34,838 nt of DNA from an uncultured Clostridium sp. (lineage in GTDB: Bacteria > Bacillota > Clostridia > TANB77 > CAG-508), in NCBI GenBank assembly GCA_948467495.1, contig CAOKEO010000019.1, forward strand, positions 1 to 34,838, read 5' to 3'. Under the pieces are notes generated by a model. The model ran no database searches. It worked only from the letters and a program-made list of their open reading frames with translations, and had not been told where the DNA came from. Shown in pieces: positions 23,699 to 32,947 of this stretch (position 1 is the first letter of the stretch; each line of letters opens with the position of its first letter). Made by a program: the position numbers and the translations under genes.

Positions 23699-24739
23699 CT
23701 ATTTATATTTTTCTTGAATGATTTTGATTTCATCTAAATGATTTTTCAGAATATCTAAAAACACATCAGTAAGTTCTGGGTCAAATTGGGTACCTTTGCA
23801 TCTCTCAAATTCAGAAATAACAGTTTCTAAAGGCAAAGAATCTCGGTAAGTTCGTTTTGAAGTCATCGCATCAAAACTATCTGCAATAGCTGTAATTCTG
23901 GCTAAATAGGGAATGTTAGTACCTTGTAATTGACCAGGATAACCATGACCATCATATCTCTCATGATGATGTTTTACAATGGGAATAATGTCTTTAAATA
24001 TGGTGGCAGTTGATAAAATGTGTGCACCAATAGAAGGATGATTTTTGATTTCGGAATATTCGTCATCTGTTAATTTACTTTCTTTTAACAAAATACTATC
24101 AGGAACTCCGAGTTTTCCAATATCATGGAATAATCCACCAATTTGTAACAGTTTTAAATCTTGATTTGGTAAATTTACCTTTTTACCAATTAGAACAGAG
24201 AATTCAGAAACTCTATCAGAATGACCTCTTGTATAGGCATCCTTGGCTTCTACGGTATAACGTAAGGTTTCAATACTTTCTAAATAGGCTTTTTCCAAGT
24301 TTTCATTTATTTTCTTAATTTCATTCATTTGAGCAATTGATTTGATACCAGATTCAATTAATAGTAACAATTGGTCAAATTTGTCACCTTTTTCACAATA
24401 TCCTTGAATATCAAGCCTTCTTATTGTTTCTAGTGGAGGAGCTAAGTCCTTGTGACCAGTTAATAGTAAAATATATAATTCTTTATTGAATTTTCTGATT
24501 TCTTCTACTACTTTATCACCATGTATGGGAATCATAATGAAGTCTAAAATCATTAAATCGAAATGTTCATTTTTCACTCTTTCTATGGCTTCCAAAGGGT
24601 CTGTAACCCCAGTGAATTCATAACCAGATCGTTTTAAGAAGATGGATAAAGAATCAATAATTCCTTCTTCATCATCAACAGCTATGATTTTATAATTTCT
24701 GTTTTGGCTATTTTCTAAATTTTGTAGTCCTTTTCTCAT
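23699..24739 (-). CDS. Response regulator with HD-GYP output (c-di-GMP phosphodiesterase type)
   Basis: The 346-aa product starts with a receiver domain: Asp22/Asp23, phospho-acceptor Asp66 in LMILDFIM, Thr in LLTGH, and Lys in YCEKGD. After a helical linker comes an HD-GYP domain (about 150-340) with FHDIGK, the metal ligands in KNHPSIGAHI, HHHERYDGHGYP and ADSFDAMTSKRTYR. Such proteins usually hydrolyse cyclic di-GMP when phosphorylated; there is no DNA-binding domain. AAGGAGG lies 6-7 bp before the ATG at 24739, so a longer in-frame reading to 24811 is rejected. It has its own promoter (24783-24811). The membrane kinase encoded upstream is the likely partner. Confidence 0.93.
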   Translation of the reverse strand: MRKGLQNLENSQNRNYKIIAVDDEEGIIDSLSIFLKRSGYEFTGVTDPLEAIERVKNEHFDLMILDFIMIPIHGDKVVEEIRKFNKELYILLLTGHKDLAPPLETIRRLDIQGYCEKGDKFDQLLLLIESGIKSIAQMNEIKKINENLEKAYLESIETLRYTVEAKDAYTRGHSDRVSEFSVLIGKKVNLPNQDLKLLQIGGLFHDIGKLGVPDSILLKESKLTDDEYSEIKNHPSIGAHILSTATIFKDIIPIVKHHHERYDGHGYPGQLQGTNIPYLARITAIADSFDAMTSKRTYRDSLPLETVISEFERCKGTQFDPELTDVFLDILKNHLDEIKIIQEKYK

Positions 24740-24782
24740 ATTAACAACCTCCTTCATTATAAAACAATCAAGTGTTTTCCAC

Positions 24783-24811
24783 ATTATATTAATAAAAAGT
24801 GGAAAAAGCAA
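24783..24811 (-). promoter_or_regulatory. Promoter of the HD-GYP response regulator gene
   Basis: On the minus strand: TTGCTT, a 17-bp spacer, TATAAT. It lies between the mobile element and the gene, so the element does not separate the gene from this promoter. Confidence 0.7.
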
Positions 24812-24832
24812 GTGGTTTTATAAAAAAGAGAA

Positions 24833-25029
24833 TAGAAAACGTAGCTATTTAGAGGTGATATATTCCAATTAGAAAGTTTCTATATTTTTTATTTGTAACT
24901 CCCAGCTGCGAACAGTCTGTAATCTTATAACAGACTGTAATCTTGCTGGTCCTCCCGAATTGTTACATCATAAAAAATATAGAAACTTTTATGGCAAAAA
25001 ACAAAACAGCTGAATAGTTACTAGAAAAC
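24833..25029 (-). mobile_element. MITE-like palindromic element, copy 3, with 8-bp target duplication
   Basis: The element proper is 24841-25021 (181 bp), flanked by TAGAAAAC on both sides (24833-24840 and 25022-25029). The ends are GTAGCTATTTAGAGGTG on the left and ...CAGCTGAATAGTTAC on the right, so its arms run opposite to copy 2. The core begins GTAACTCCCAGCTGCG in window orientation. It was inserted between the histidine-kinase and response-regulator genes. Confidence 0.93.
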
Positions 25030-25079
25030 AAACGATTTCTATTCATTTTTTTTATTAATTTAAAAGATACGTGATTATA

Positions 25080-27083
25080 TTAGAAAGGTAAAATAATGTG
25101 AAAAGTAGTACCTTTTCCTTCTTCTGATTCTACTGTAATATTGCCATTAAAATGAGCTCGAATAGTAGAATATGACATATATAGCCCAAGTCCAGTACCA
25201 TTTTTTCCTTTTGTTGTAATCATTTCTTTAAATAATTTGTTTTTTATAGCTTTTGGCATACCAGAACCATAATCTTTGATAGAAATGATTAAATTATGGT
25301 TATGTTTTTCAACAATTAAATCGATGTTTTGTTCTGGTTTTCCTGCATAAGCCTGAATAGAATTAGAAATCATGTTATTGATGACTTGCACTAAACTGTT
25401 GACATCACCATGAATGAGAGCACTTTCATCTGTTTTCATAGAAATATTTAGATAAATGAGTGCATTTTTAAGTTCGTGTTTCATCAAAATGTCTACTCTT
25501 TTTAATAGTTCTTCAATAGTAAAAGATATTTCTTTTTCATTAGCAAGGGTCACAGCTTGCCCTTTTACAGCACTAATAACATCTGACATATATTCTGTAT
25601 GTACTTTTATTTTATCAATCCAAGTTGCCATATCTTTTGCAATTTCATGATGATCTTCATGATTTACTTCTGGGTCATCAATGGAATTATCATATTCTTT
25701 TACTAAATCTGTTAGTCCTTCAGCTGCCCCAGAAATGGACATGATAGGGGTTTTTAGGTTATGGGCAATTCCTCCAATTAATTGTCCTAGAGAAGCTAAA
25801 CGTTCCTTTTCCATTAGTGTTTCTTGATTTTCATGAAGTTGGTCGATATTATGCTTGGTTAATTTTTGTATTTTATTGTAAGAAATGATGAGCTTTCCAA
25901 ATTCGTCATTAGAAGTAAGTGCAAGGGGCTGCATAACACTATTGTCTGTATCTTTTGTCATGTCCATGAAACTGTTAGATATAATGTTAATGTCATTGGA
26001 TAATGACCTAGCAAATAGCAACAATAAAATCACATTAATGAGTACTAAAATAAGAAATGATAAAGAAAAATAGAATAGTACTTCAACTGATAAAATAGAA
26101 AAATAAATTCCAATGGTATAAGTGGTATTATCAATTGTGATATCAATGGTAGCTCCTTGACAATCAATTCCATAATATTCATAGACTCTTCCATTATGAG
26201 TTGGCGATAATTCGTTTAGATATTTGTTGAAAAAAGTACTTAGTTGAATTTCTTCTCCTTGGCTATTGATATAATGATTATCAGCAGTTTTAATAAATAA
26301 AAAGTCATTTTTGTTTAATAAGTTTAAAGTATGAGACTTTTCTAATAAATCAGAAAAACTAGAAAATTCATTATATTCTTTAAAATAGAATAAACTGTTA
26401 CGATAAGTTTCAAAAATAGAATTTCCTGTTTTGATAGAAACCATAGAATATCCCAATAGAGAAGTGAATAACACAGAAATGAGGATAAGAGGAAAAATAT
26501 TAAAGAAAAGCCTTTTCTTTAACGTGGATTTTTGTAATCCTGTTACATCGTCATAAGGAAGTTTTATTAGTATTTTTTTGAATACATTGCAAGTGTAAAT
26601 AAAAATAGAGGTTACAAATAAAGTCATTAAAGAAACCACTAGAATAAACAGTTTGAGAGTGGTAATACTAAATTGGTGAATCGTACAGGCATGAATAACA
26701 GTGAGAGCAATACTAGGAATGACAATGTTTAAGATAAGGATGGAATAAGGGGTTGTAAATAATTTATTTCTTACATAATTAATTTCTTGAATAGAATAAT
26801 GGTTAGGGTTTTTTAGTAAGTCGCTATATTGGTTTAAAAACCTAGTTTTCCAAAAGGTAACAATGGCAAAAATAGCAAAAATAGCAGAAGCAATGGATAA
26901 AACTTGTGATAGGTAATTGGTGTTTTCTACTTCTACTTGAAAATTTGTGGCATAAGTTCCTTTTGGGTAATTTAAAATTGCAGGAATTAAAAAGTAGTAA
27001 ATAACAGTCAATACAATTAGCCCTATGGTAAGGGCTAATAATAATTTTAACTGAATTTTATATTTTTCTAATATTTTTTTCAC
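25080..27083 (-). CDS. Membrane sensor histidine kinase
   Basis: The 667-aa product has several N-terminal membrane helices (the first at about 12-35, then near 60-75, 115-135, 145-170 and 200-220). An extracytoplasmic stretch (about 225-325) and another helix (about 330-360) follow, then a HAMP-like linker. The dimerisation helix holds the phospho-acceptor His in GGIAHNLKTP (near 441). The ATPase domain has NNMISNSIQAYAG (N box), DYGSGMP and GTGLGLYMS. The start is GTG with AAGGAGGT 6-7 bp upstream, 24 bp after the NRPS stop, so it is probably cotranscribed with the NRPS gene. The receiver-HD-GYP gene downstream is the likely partner. The ligand is unknown. Confidence 0.93.
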   Translation of the reverse strand: MKKILEKYKIQLKLLLALTIGLIVLTVIYYFLIPAILNYPKGTYATNFQVEVENTNYLSQVLSIASAIFAIFAIVTFWKTRFLNQYSDLLKNPNHYSIQEINYVRNKLFTTPYSILILNIVIPSIALTVIHACTIHQFSITTLKLFILVVSLMTLFVTSIFIYTCNVFKKILIKLPYDDVTGLQKSTLKKRLFFNIFPLILISVLFTSLLGYSMVSIKTGNSIFETYRNSLFYFKEYNEFSSFSDLLEKSHTLNLLNKNDFLFIKTADNHYINSQGEEIQLSTFFNKYLNELSPTHNGRVYEYYGIDCQGATIDITIDNTTYTIGIYFSILSVEVLFYFSLSFLILVLINVILLLLFARSLSNDINIISNSFMDMTKDTDNSVMQPLALTSNDEFGKLIISYNKIQKLTKHNIDQLHENQETLMEKERLASLGQLIGGIAHNLKTPIMSISGAAEGLTDLVKEYDNSIDDPEVNHEDHHEIAKDMATWIDKIKVHTEYMSDVISAVKGQAVTLANEKEISFTIEELLKRVDILMKHELKNALIYLNISMKTDESALIHGDVNSLVQVINNMISNSIQAYAGKPEQNIDLIVEKHNHNLIISIKDYGSGMPKAIKNKLFKEMITTKGKNGTGLGLYMSYSTIRAHFNGNITVESEEGKGTTFHIILPF

Positions 27084-27107
27084 AGTAGAACCTCCTTAGT
27101 AACTCTA

Positions 27108-30100
27108 TCATAAATATTTTTTCTTACGTAAATAGTCAATAATTTTTTGAATATATTCAGGTGTAATTTCAGGCCATTCAAAATTTAGTTTTTCTAGGCA
27201 GGAATTTGTGTTTAAGTTTTTTTGATTAACAGTAGCATTAAAAGATAAACCTAATGTATCATCTAAATCATTTACAATTCCTTTTAAGATATTTTCTTCT
27301 GGATTTTGATTAGATAAAGTAACAATTTTTTGCTTAAAATCATTGCCAGAAAGTATTTCGGTGAAAAAACCAAGAGATTCAAATATTCCTAATAAGTCAG
27401 AAACGCGAATGTAATTTTCGTTAAATAAATGAAATACATAATGCGTAGTTTGTACATTAGAAATTAATTGAAAGATGGCTTTTGCACAAAAGTCGACAGG
27501 TGTGAATTCTAGGAATTCATTTACCATGGTATTGGGCAAAATATGATATTTTAAAATCATCATTAAAATATTATAAAAGGCATTTTCTTCAAAATTTTGC
27601 TGGAAGCCGCCATCTTCGTATCGACTAGTTAAGTTTCCAACTCGCATAATACAAGCATTTAGACCTTCTAGTGTTTTTTCGTAGATTAGTTTTTCAGCTT
27701 CAAATTTTGTTTGAATATAAACATTTTCGTCATATTGTTGACCAATATAAAAGTTGTTTTCATCAAAAGTGTTGTAGTTTTTTTGATGATTGACTAAGTA
27801 ATTTCCAGAAACACCAAGAGTTGAAACATGGATGAAAGCTAAATGATAGTTAAGACAAAGGTCAATTAAGTTTTGTACGACTCCTACATTGATTTTTCTG
27901 AAAGATTCATAATCTCCATAATATTTTACATTAGCAGCGGTGTTGACAGCTAAATCAATTGTTTGGGCTATTTTCTTATATTCACTTACTAATAAACCAA
28001 AGCGCGGTTTGGTAATATCAGATTCTATAATTTCGATTCTATCTAAAGGAAGTTTTTTATTGAAATAGAAACGATATAGTTGAGAAAGCCTCTTGGTAGC
28101 ATCCTCATCATTTTTATTTCGGACAATACAGGTAATATGACTATTACTATTGGTTAAAAGTTCTCTTAGCAAATGTATTCCTAAGTAACCAGTACAGCCT
28201 AATAGAAGGATGTTTGTGTAATGCTTTTTTTCAAATTGCATGATACTAGGATATTGTTTGAAACTATGATTTACATTAGCTAAGTAAGAAATATCCATAT
28301 CATTTGTTTTTTGCTTATTTTTGTTTTCAATTAATTGTGCCAAATTTTGAATGGTTCTTCCTTGATAAAAATCTTGTGTATTTAATTTGTAATTATACTC
28401 TAACATTTTTGTTTGTATTCGTATGATATCAAGCGAGTCTATGTGGTAGTCAAAGATATCATTTTCAATTCCTATTCTAGAGACGGATAAACAAGTTTTA
28501 AAAATAGAACATAAGTCTTTTTCTATTTTGGTAGAAGGTTTTACATATTTGGTGGTAATAGTAACTTCTTTTATATTTGGCTCTGGTAAAGATTTACGGT
28601 CTACTTTATGGTTTAAAGTGAGTGGAATTTTATCTATGGTTACAAAGTAGCTTGGAATCATATAATGTGGCAAAATATCTACTAAGTATTTTTTTAATTG
28701 TGGTATGTCTATTTTTTGTTGACAAACGATATAAGCACATAAATATTTTTTTCCATTGGTATCTGTTCTATCAATCACAACACATTTATCAATTCCTTCA
28801 AAACCTAAAATATGATTGCTAATGTCATCTAATTCTACACGGTAACCACGTATTTTTACTTGATAATCTTTTCGTCCTAAACATATGAGTTCACCATCTG
28901 ATTGCCAATAGCCTAAATCTCCAGTTTTGTATAAAATATCCTTACCATAAGGATTGGTAACAAAAGTAGATTTCGTTTTTTCAGGATTATGATAGTAGCC
29001 ACAGCCAACACCGTCTCCACCAATACAGATTTCTCCAATTAAACCAATCGGTTGTAGATGCTGATTTTCATTCAAAATGTAAATTTGTGTATTATTAATA
29101 GGTTTTCCAATGGTTATATGGCTACTATGAGTTACCTCTTTAAAAGTAGAGTAAACGGTAGTTTCAGTGGGGCCATATAGGTTGAAGATTTTTGCTTGGG
29201 TATGTTCTTGTAATTTATGTAACAAAGTAATGGGAAGCGGCTCTCCTCCTAATACAAATTCTTTTATAGTAGATAAAGATTTTAGATAAGAACTATCAGA
29301 GAGTAATAATTCTATTCTGGAAGGAGTTGTTAAAATTTTGGTTATTTTATGTTTTTGAATTATATTGCTTAACAATTTTGGACTTCTACTTTCTAATTCA
29401 TCTGCTATAACAAGTGTCAAACCAGATAGTAAAGTAGGAAATAATTCAAAAACAAAGATGTCAAAACACACGGTTGTAACAGATAATACTTTATTGTCAG
29501 AAGAAGGGGTGTAATGTAAGCGTTCTTGCATACTTTTTACAAAGTTTAAAACATTATAATGCTGTATGGTTACTGCTTTTGGGATACCAGTAGAACCAGA
29601 GGTGTACATGATATAACAAGGTTTATCATTTGGAATGGTAAGATTCAGGTTTTTTACTTTTTTGTCAAAATCCATATCTTCATAATAGATACAGGTTCCT
29701 TGGTATTTTATTTTAGCAGAAAATTTTTGGTTTGTGATTAGCAGCTCTGTTTGACTGTTTTCTAGCATAAATTCAATTCGTTCTATGGGATATTCAGGGT
29801 CAATTGGCATATAGGTATGACCAGATTTTAGAATACCTAAAATAGTAACTACCATATCGACAGAACGATTGAGAGAAAAAGCAATTACATCTGTTTTCTT
29901 TTTTTGGTCTATTATTTTTTGGGCAAGAAAATTGGCTTTTTCATTTAATTCTTGGTATGTATAGGAAATATTTTTATCTGTTACGGCAATATTTTGAGGA
30001 TATTGTTGGACTATTTTTTCAAATTCTTTTACGATGTTAGAAAATTTATGGTATTTTACTTTGGTGTCATTAAATGTTTTTAATAATAACTTTTTTTCAG

Positions 30101-31379
30101 AATCAGAGATAATCTCTAAGTCTTTTATTTCCTGATTTGGCTGTTTTAATACTTGACGAATAAGACCCAAAATACGTTGATGTAGAAGATCAATTTCTTC
30201 TGCTAAAAAGATGTCAGTTAAAAAGTCATAATGAATGGACAAATTGTTTTTTTCTTCTGCAATATTTTTGATATGTATTTGCAAGGACTCTGCTTGTGAA
30301 CGATTATGTAACCACTTACAAAAAGATGGGATAGTTGCATTTTGATAGGAAAATACAATATCATATAAACTATCTGAGAAGTCATGTGTTTTTCTTACAA
30401 AGTCCAAAATTTCATGATAAGGAAAACGTAGATGGCGATACATTTGTTTTTGTTTATTTGCCATAGAATGACACCAATCTACAAAAGAACTAGATTTTGG
30501 AAAGTCTACAAGAAAGGGCATGATGGAAACAAACATACCTGTCATATGTTTTTCTTTATAGTTAGATCGATTCAAAACAGGATTTCCGATTATAAAATTA
30601 TCACAATTAAAAATATTTTTTAAGTAAATGGAAAAGATACTTAATAAAAAAATATAATCAGAGATATTGTTTTTTTGGCAAAATTCAGTTATTTGATTGA
30701 CTAAAGATTTGTCAAAAGTATATATTTTTCGATCTGCTTGAATGGATACTTTTCTGTTGTTTTTAAAGGAAACGACATTGGGTAAAGTTTCAAATTGCGT
30801 TTGCCAGAATTCTTTGTCTTTTTCAAATTTATTACTTTCCATATATTGATTTTGGGATTTAATAAATTCAAGATAAGAAGGATTAGGGGTTAAGTCTATT
30901 TCTTTTCCTTCCAAAATGTCTAGATAATTTTGATGAATTTCTTGAAGAACTAAAGACATTGTCCAAGCATCAGCAATTAGGTGATGAGCAGTTATTACAA
31001 AAATTCCTGTGCCATCTGGAAATCTTAATAATTTTGTTAAAAATAGAAAATTGTCCAAAACTTTTACTTGTTGCATAGGAAAAGAAGCTTCAAATTCTAA
31101 TAATTGAGTTTCGTCTTTTAGGTCAATTATTTCAATGTTTTCGTAAACAAAATCGTCAAAGTATTGCTTGGGATTAGAATCTTCTAGTAATATTTTAGTT
31201 TTAAAAGATTCATTTTTCATAAATAAGTAATTAACAGCTTTTTCTAAAGCTTTTAAGTCAGCATTTTTTTCAATTTTTAAATAACCAACAATATTATTAA
31301 TATTGGTATTGTCGTAAAATTGCTCTGTCATCCAAATTGATTTTTGTGGATTGGTTAGTTCATATATTTTTTTTTCCAT
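27108..31379 (-). CDS. Single-module NRPS: condensation, adenylation, carrier protein and terminal reductase (C-A-T-R)
   Basis: The 1423-aa product has a condensation domain with HHLIADA (near 132). The adenylation domain (about 445-960) has YTSGSTGIPKA, YGPTETT, the A7-type YKTGD, and the final catalytic Lys in NHKVDRKS. The carrier protein has Ser near 982 in HIDSLDI. The thioester reductase has LLGCTGYLGIHLLREL (near 1062) and Tyr-x3-Lys in YIQTKFE. By alignment to the phenylalanine-activating reference, the specificity positions read about D-I-F-L-V-G-L-V-Y-K; I cannot assign a substrate. A reductase end releases an aldehyde or alcohol; a leading C domain in a single module suggests N-acylation of one amino acid. 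The start at 31379 follows AAAGGAG. No phosphopantetheinyl transferase is nearby. Confidence 0.93.
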   Translation of the reverse strand: MEKKIYELTNPQKSIWMTEQFYDNTNINNIVGYLKIEKNADLKALEKAVNYLFMKNESFKTKILLEDSNPKQYFDDFVYENIEIIDLKDETQLLEFEASFPMQQVKVLDNFLFLTKLLRFPDGTGIFVITAHHLIADAWTMSLVLQEIHQNYLDILEGKEIDLTPNPSYLEFIKSQNQYMESNKFEKDKEFWQTQFETLPNVVSFKNNRKVSIQADRKIYTFDKSLVNQITEFCQKNNISDYIFLLSIFSIYLKNIFNCDNFIIGNPVLNRSNYKEKHMTGMFVSIMPFLVDFPKSSSFVDWCHSMANKQKQMYRHLRFPYHEILDFVRKTHDFSDSLYDIVFSYQNATIPSFCKWLHNRSQAESLQIHIKNIAEEKNNLSIHYDFLTDIFLAEEIDLLHQRILGLIRQVLKQPNQEIKDLEIISDSEKKLLLKTFNDTKVKYHKFSNIVKEFEKIVQQYPQNIAVTDKNISYTYQELNEKANFLAQKIIDQKKKTDVIAFSLNRSVDMVVTILGILKSGHTYMPIDPEYPIERIEFMLENSQTELLITNQKFSAKIKYQGTCIYYEDMDFDKKVKNLNLTIPNDKPCYIMYTSGSTGIPKAVTIQHYNVLNFVKSMQERLHYTPSSDNKVLSVTTVCFDIFVFELFPTLLSGLTLVIADELESRSPKLLSNIIQKHKITKILTTPSRIELLLSDSSYLKSLSTIKEFVLGGEPLPITLLHKLQEHTQAKIFNLYGPTETTVYSTFKEVTHSSHITIGKPINNTQIYILNENQHLQPIGLIGEICIGGDGVGCGYYHNPEKTKSTFVTNPYGKDILYKTGDLGYWQSDGELICLGRKDYQVKIRGYRVELDDISNHILGFEGIDKCVVIDRTDTNGKKYLCAYIVCQQKIDIPQLKKYLVDILPHYMIPSYFVTIDKIPLTLNHKVDRKSLPEPNIKEVTITTKYVKPSTKIEKDLCSIFKTCLSVSRIGIENDIFDYHIDSLDIIRIQTKMLEYNYKLNTQDFYQGRTIQNLAQLIENKNKQKTNDMDISYLANVNHSFKQYPSIMQFEKKHYTNILLLGCTGYLGIHLLRELLTNSNSHITCIVRNKNDEDATKRLSQLYRFYFNKKLPLDRIEIIESDITKPRFGLLVSEYKKIAQTIDLAVNTAANVKYYGDYESFRKINVGVVQNLIDLCLNYHLAFIHVSTLGVSGNYLVNHQKNYNTFDENNFYIGQQYDENVYIQTKFEAEKLIYEKTLEGLNACIMRVGNLTSRYEDGGFQQNFEENAFYNILMMILKYHILPNTMVNEFLEFTPVDFCAKAIFQLISNVQTTHYVFHLFNENYIRVSDLLGIFESLGFFTEILSGNDFKQKIVTLSNQNPEENILKGIVNDLDDTLGLSFNATVNQKNLNTNSCLEKLNFEWPEITPEYIQKIIDYLRKKKYL

Positions 31380-31418
31380 TTCTGCTCCTTTTGGGTATGC
31401 TCCGTTTCTTATTTCTTT

Positions 31419-31454
31419 AGTCAAATTATATAGTTTTTGACTTTAAAATGTCAA
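31419..31454 (-). promoter_or_regulatory. NRPS promoter with TTGAC-containing palindromes
   Basis: On the minus strand: TTGACA (31454-31449), an 18-bp spacer, TATAAT (31430-31425). A perfect inverted repeat AGTCAAA ... TTTGACT (31419-31425 and 31436-31442) straddles the -10, and another TTGACA lies just upstream of the -35. This looks like an operator, but no DNA-binding regulator is encoded next to it. Confidence 0.65.
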
Positions 31455-31465
31455 TAGTTTTTGTC

Positions 31466-31486
31466 AATTGTTACATCATAAAAAAT
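31466..31486 (+). repeat. Remnant of an older element core, interrupted by copy 4
   Basis: AATTGTTACATCATAAAAA matches the right-hand core of the palindromic family. The remnant continues on the other side of copy 4 (from 31664) as cataaaaaataga. Removing copy 4 and one target duplication restores a continuous 22-base match to the core. Confidence 0.7.
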
Positions 31487-31671
31487 AACTAATCTGACGT
31501 CTTGTTTTTTTGGAAATAAAGTTTGTATATTTTTTATTCGTAACTCCCAGCTGCAAACAGTCTGTAAGTTTTAACAGACTGTAATCTTGCTGGTCCCCCC
31601 GAATTGTTACATCATAAAAAAATACAAACTTTCTAATTAAAATGTATTACTATGAATAGGTATCATAAAAA
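31477..31671 (+). mobile_element. MITE-like palindromic element, copy 4, with 8-bp target duplication, nested in an older remnant
   Basis: The element proper is 31485-31663 (179 bp), flanked by CATAAAAA (31477-31484 and 31664-31671). The outer arms (ATAACTAATCTGACGTCTTG and ...GAATAGGTAT) and the inner repeat (AAGTTTGTATATTTTTTAT) are more diverged than in copies 2 and 3. The core orientation matches copy 1. It occupies much of the 437-bp gap between the NRPS and protease genes. The remaining 31672-31816 is AT-rich leader in which I see no firm promoter. Confidence 0.85.
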
Positions 31672-31816
31672 ATAGAATGAATTTTAGCAAGATGCTAATA
31701 AAAAGAAACAGTAAGAAATTCAGATAAGACAAAAGAAAAACAGAACGTTTAAAAAAGGAACTTTTGGATACACTATAAATACATTGAAATAAAATCTGAT
31801 TTTCGAGGTGAAAAAG

Positions 31817-32947
31817 TTGAAAAGAAGAAGGAAGAATTCAAATAAAATAATAATAACAACTATTGTGACAATAATGGTGTGGATATTTGTATTTTATTTA
31901 TATAATACATATAAAAATATTGAAGTAAATCCCTCAAATTATGAAGCAACTAAAACACAATCCACATATGAGAAACAAACTGTGGAAAGTGTAGAGGAAA
32001 ATAGCCAATCTGTGGCAGATGTAATTGAAGAAACTACTAGAAAAGTAGTTGGAATTTCAAAATTAAAAAATGCTGGCAATAGTATTTTATCCAAAAGTAC
32101 AGAAAGTGAATTAGGATTAGGGACAGGAATGATTGTGACACAAGATGGCTATATTTTGAGTAATGAACACGTTACGGGAAAGAAATATAGCAAATGTTAT
32201 ATTACATTAGAAAATGGAAGTAATTATGAAGGAACAGTAGTGTGGAGTGATTCAGATTTAGACTTATCGATAACCAAGATAAATGCTAAGAATTTAGAGT
32301 ATGTAACATGGGCAGATTCTAATCAAATTCGAGTAGGAGAGACGGTGTATGCTATTGGAAATCCGATTGGTTTTGAGTTTAGAAGAACTGTGACTTCTGG
32401 CATTATTAGTGCTAAAAATAGAACGATTAAAATAGAGGAGGAAGCTAAGTCTTCTTATATGACAAATCTAATTCAAACAGATGCAACAATTAATCCTGGT
32501 AATAGTGGTGGTCCTTTGATTTATCCAAATGGAGATGTATTAGGAATTAATACGGTTAAAATTTCATCAGCAGAAGGAATTGGTTTTGCTGTTCCTGTTA
32601 ATATTATTAAACCTATTATTGATAGTTTTAAAAATACGGGAGGTTTTGAAGAGGCTACGATTGGCATATATGCTTATGATAAAGAAGTGATTCCCTACTT
32701 AAATGCTAATAGCAATGTTAATTTTGAAAGGGGAATTTATGTGGCTCAAATTACTATGAATGGACCAGCAGATGGTACAGAGTTAAAAGAGGGAGATGTG
32801 ATTACAAGTATAGATAATACACCTCTTAACACAATGAATGATTTAAGACAGTTTATTTATACCAAAAAGCCAAATGATGAAGTAACATTAAAAGTAACAA
32901 GAGGGAAAATTAATAAGGAAATAAAAATTATGCTAGGGAAGAAATGA
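31817..32947 (+). CDS. htrA: HtrA/DegP-type membrane-anchored serine protease with PDZ domain
   Basis: From TTG at 31817 the product is 376 aa. A short basic N-terminus and one transmembrane helix (about 11-29) precede a trypsin-like domain. Its catalytic triad is His118 in LSNEHV, Asp149 in DSDLDLSI and Ser230 in NPGNSGGPL. One C-terminal PDZ domain follows (about 280-376, ITMNGPADGTELKEGDVITSI). This family degrades or refolds damaged envelope proteins. AGGTG lies 6 bp before the TTG; an in-frame GTG at 31808 is part of the ribosome binding site and less likely. No terminator is obvious after the stop, so some readthrough into the adhesin gene is possible. Confidence 0.93.
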   Translation: MKRRRKNSNKIIITTIVTIMVWIFVFYLYNTYKNIEVNPSNYEATKTQSTYEKQTVESVEENSQSVADVIEETTRKVVGISKLKNAGNSILSKSTESELGLGTGMIVTQDGYILSNEHVTGKKYSKCYITLENGSNYEGTVVWSDSDLDLSITKINAKNLEYVTWADSNQIRVGETVYAIGNPIGFEFRRTVTSGIISAKNRTIKIEEEAKSSYMTNLIQTDATINPGNSGGPLIYPNGDVLGINTVKISSAEGIGFAVPVNIIKPIIDSFKNTGGFEEATIGIYAYDKEVIPYLNANSNVNFERGIYVAQITMNGPADGTELKEGDVITSIDNTPLNTMNDLRQFIYTKKPNDEVTLKVTRGKINKEIKIMLGKK

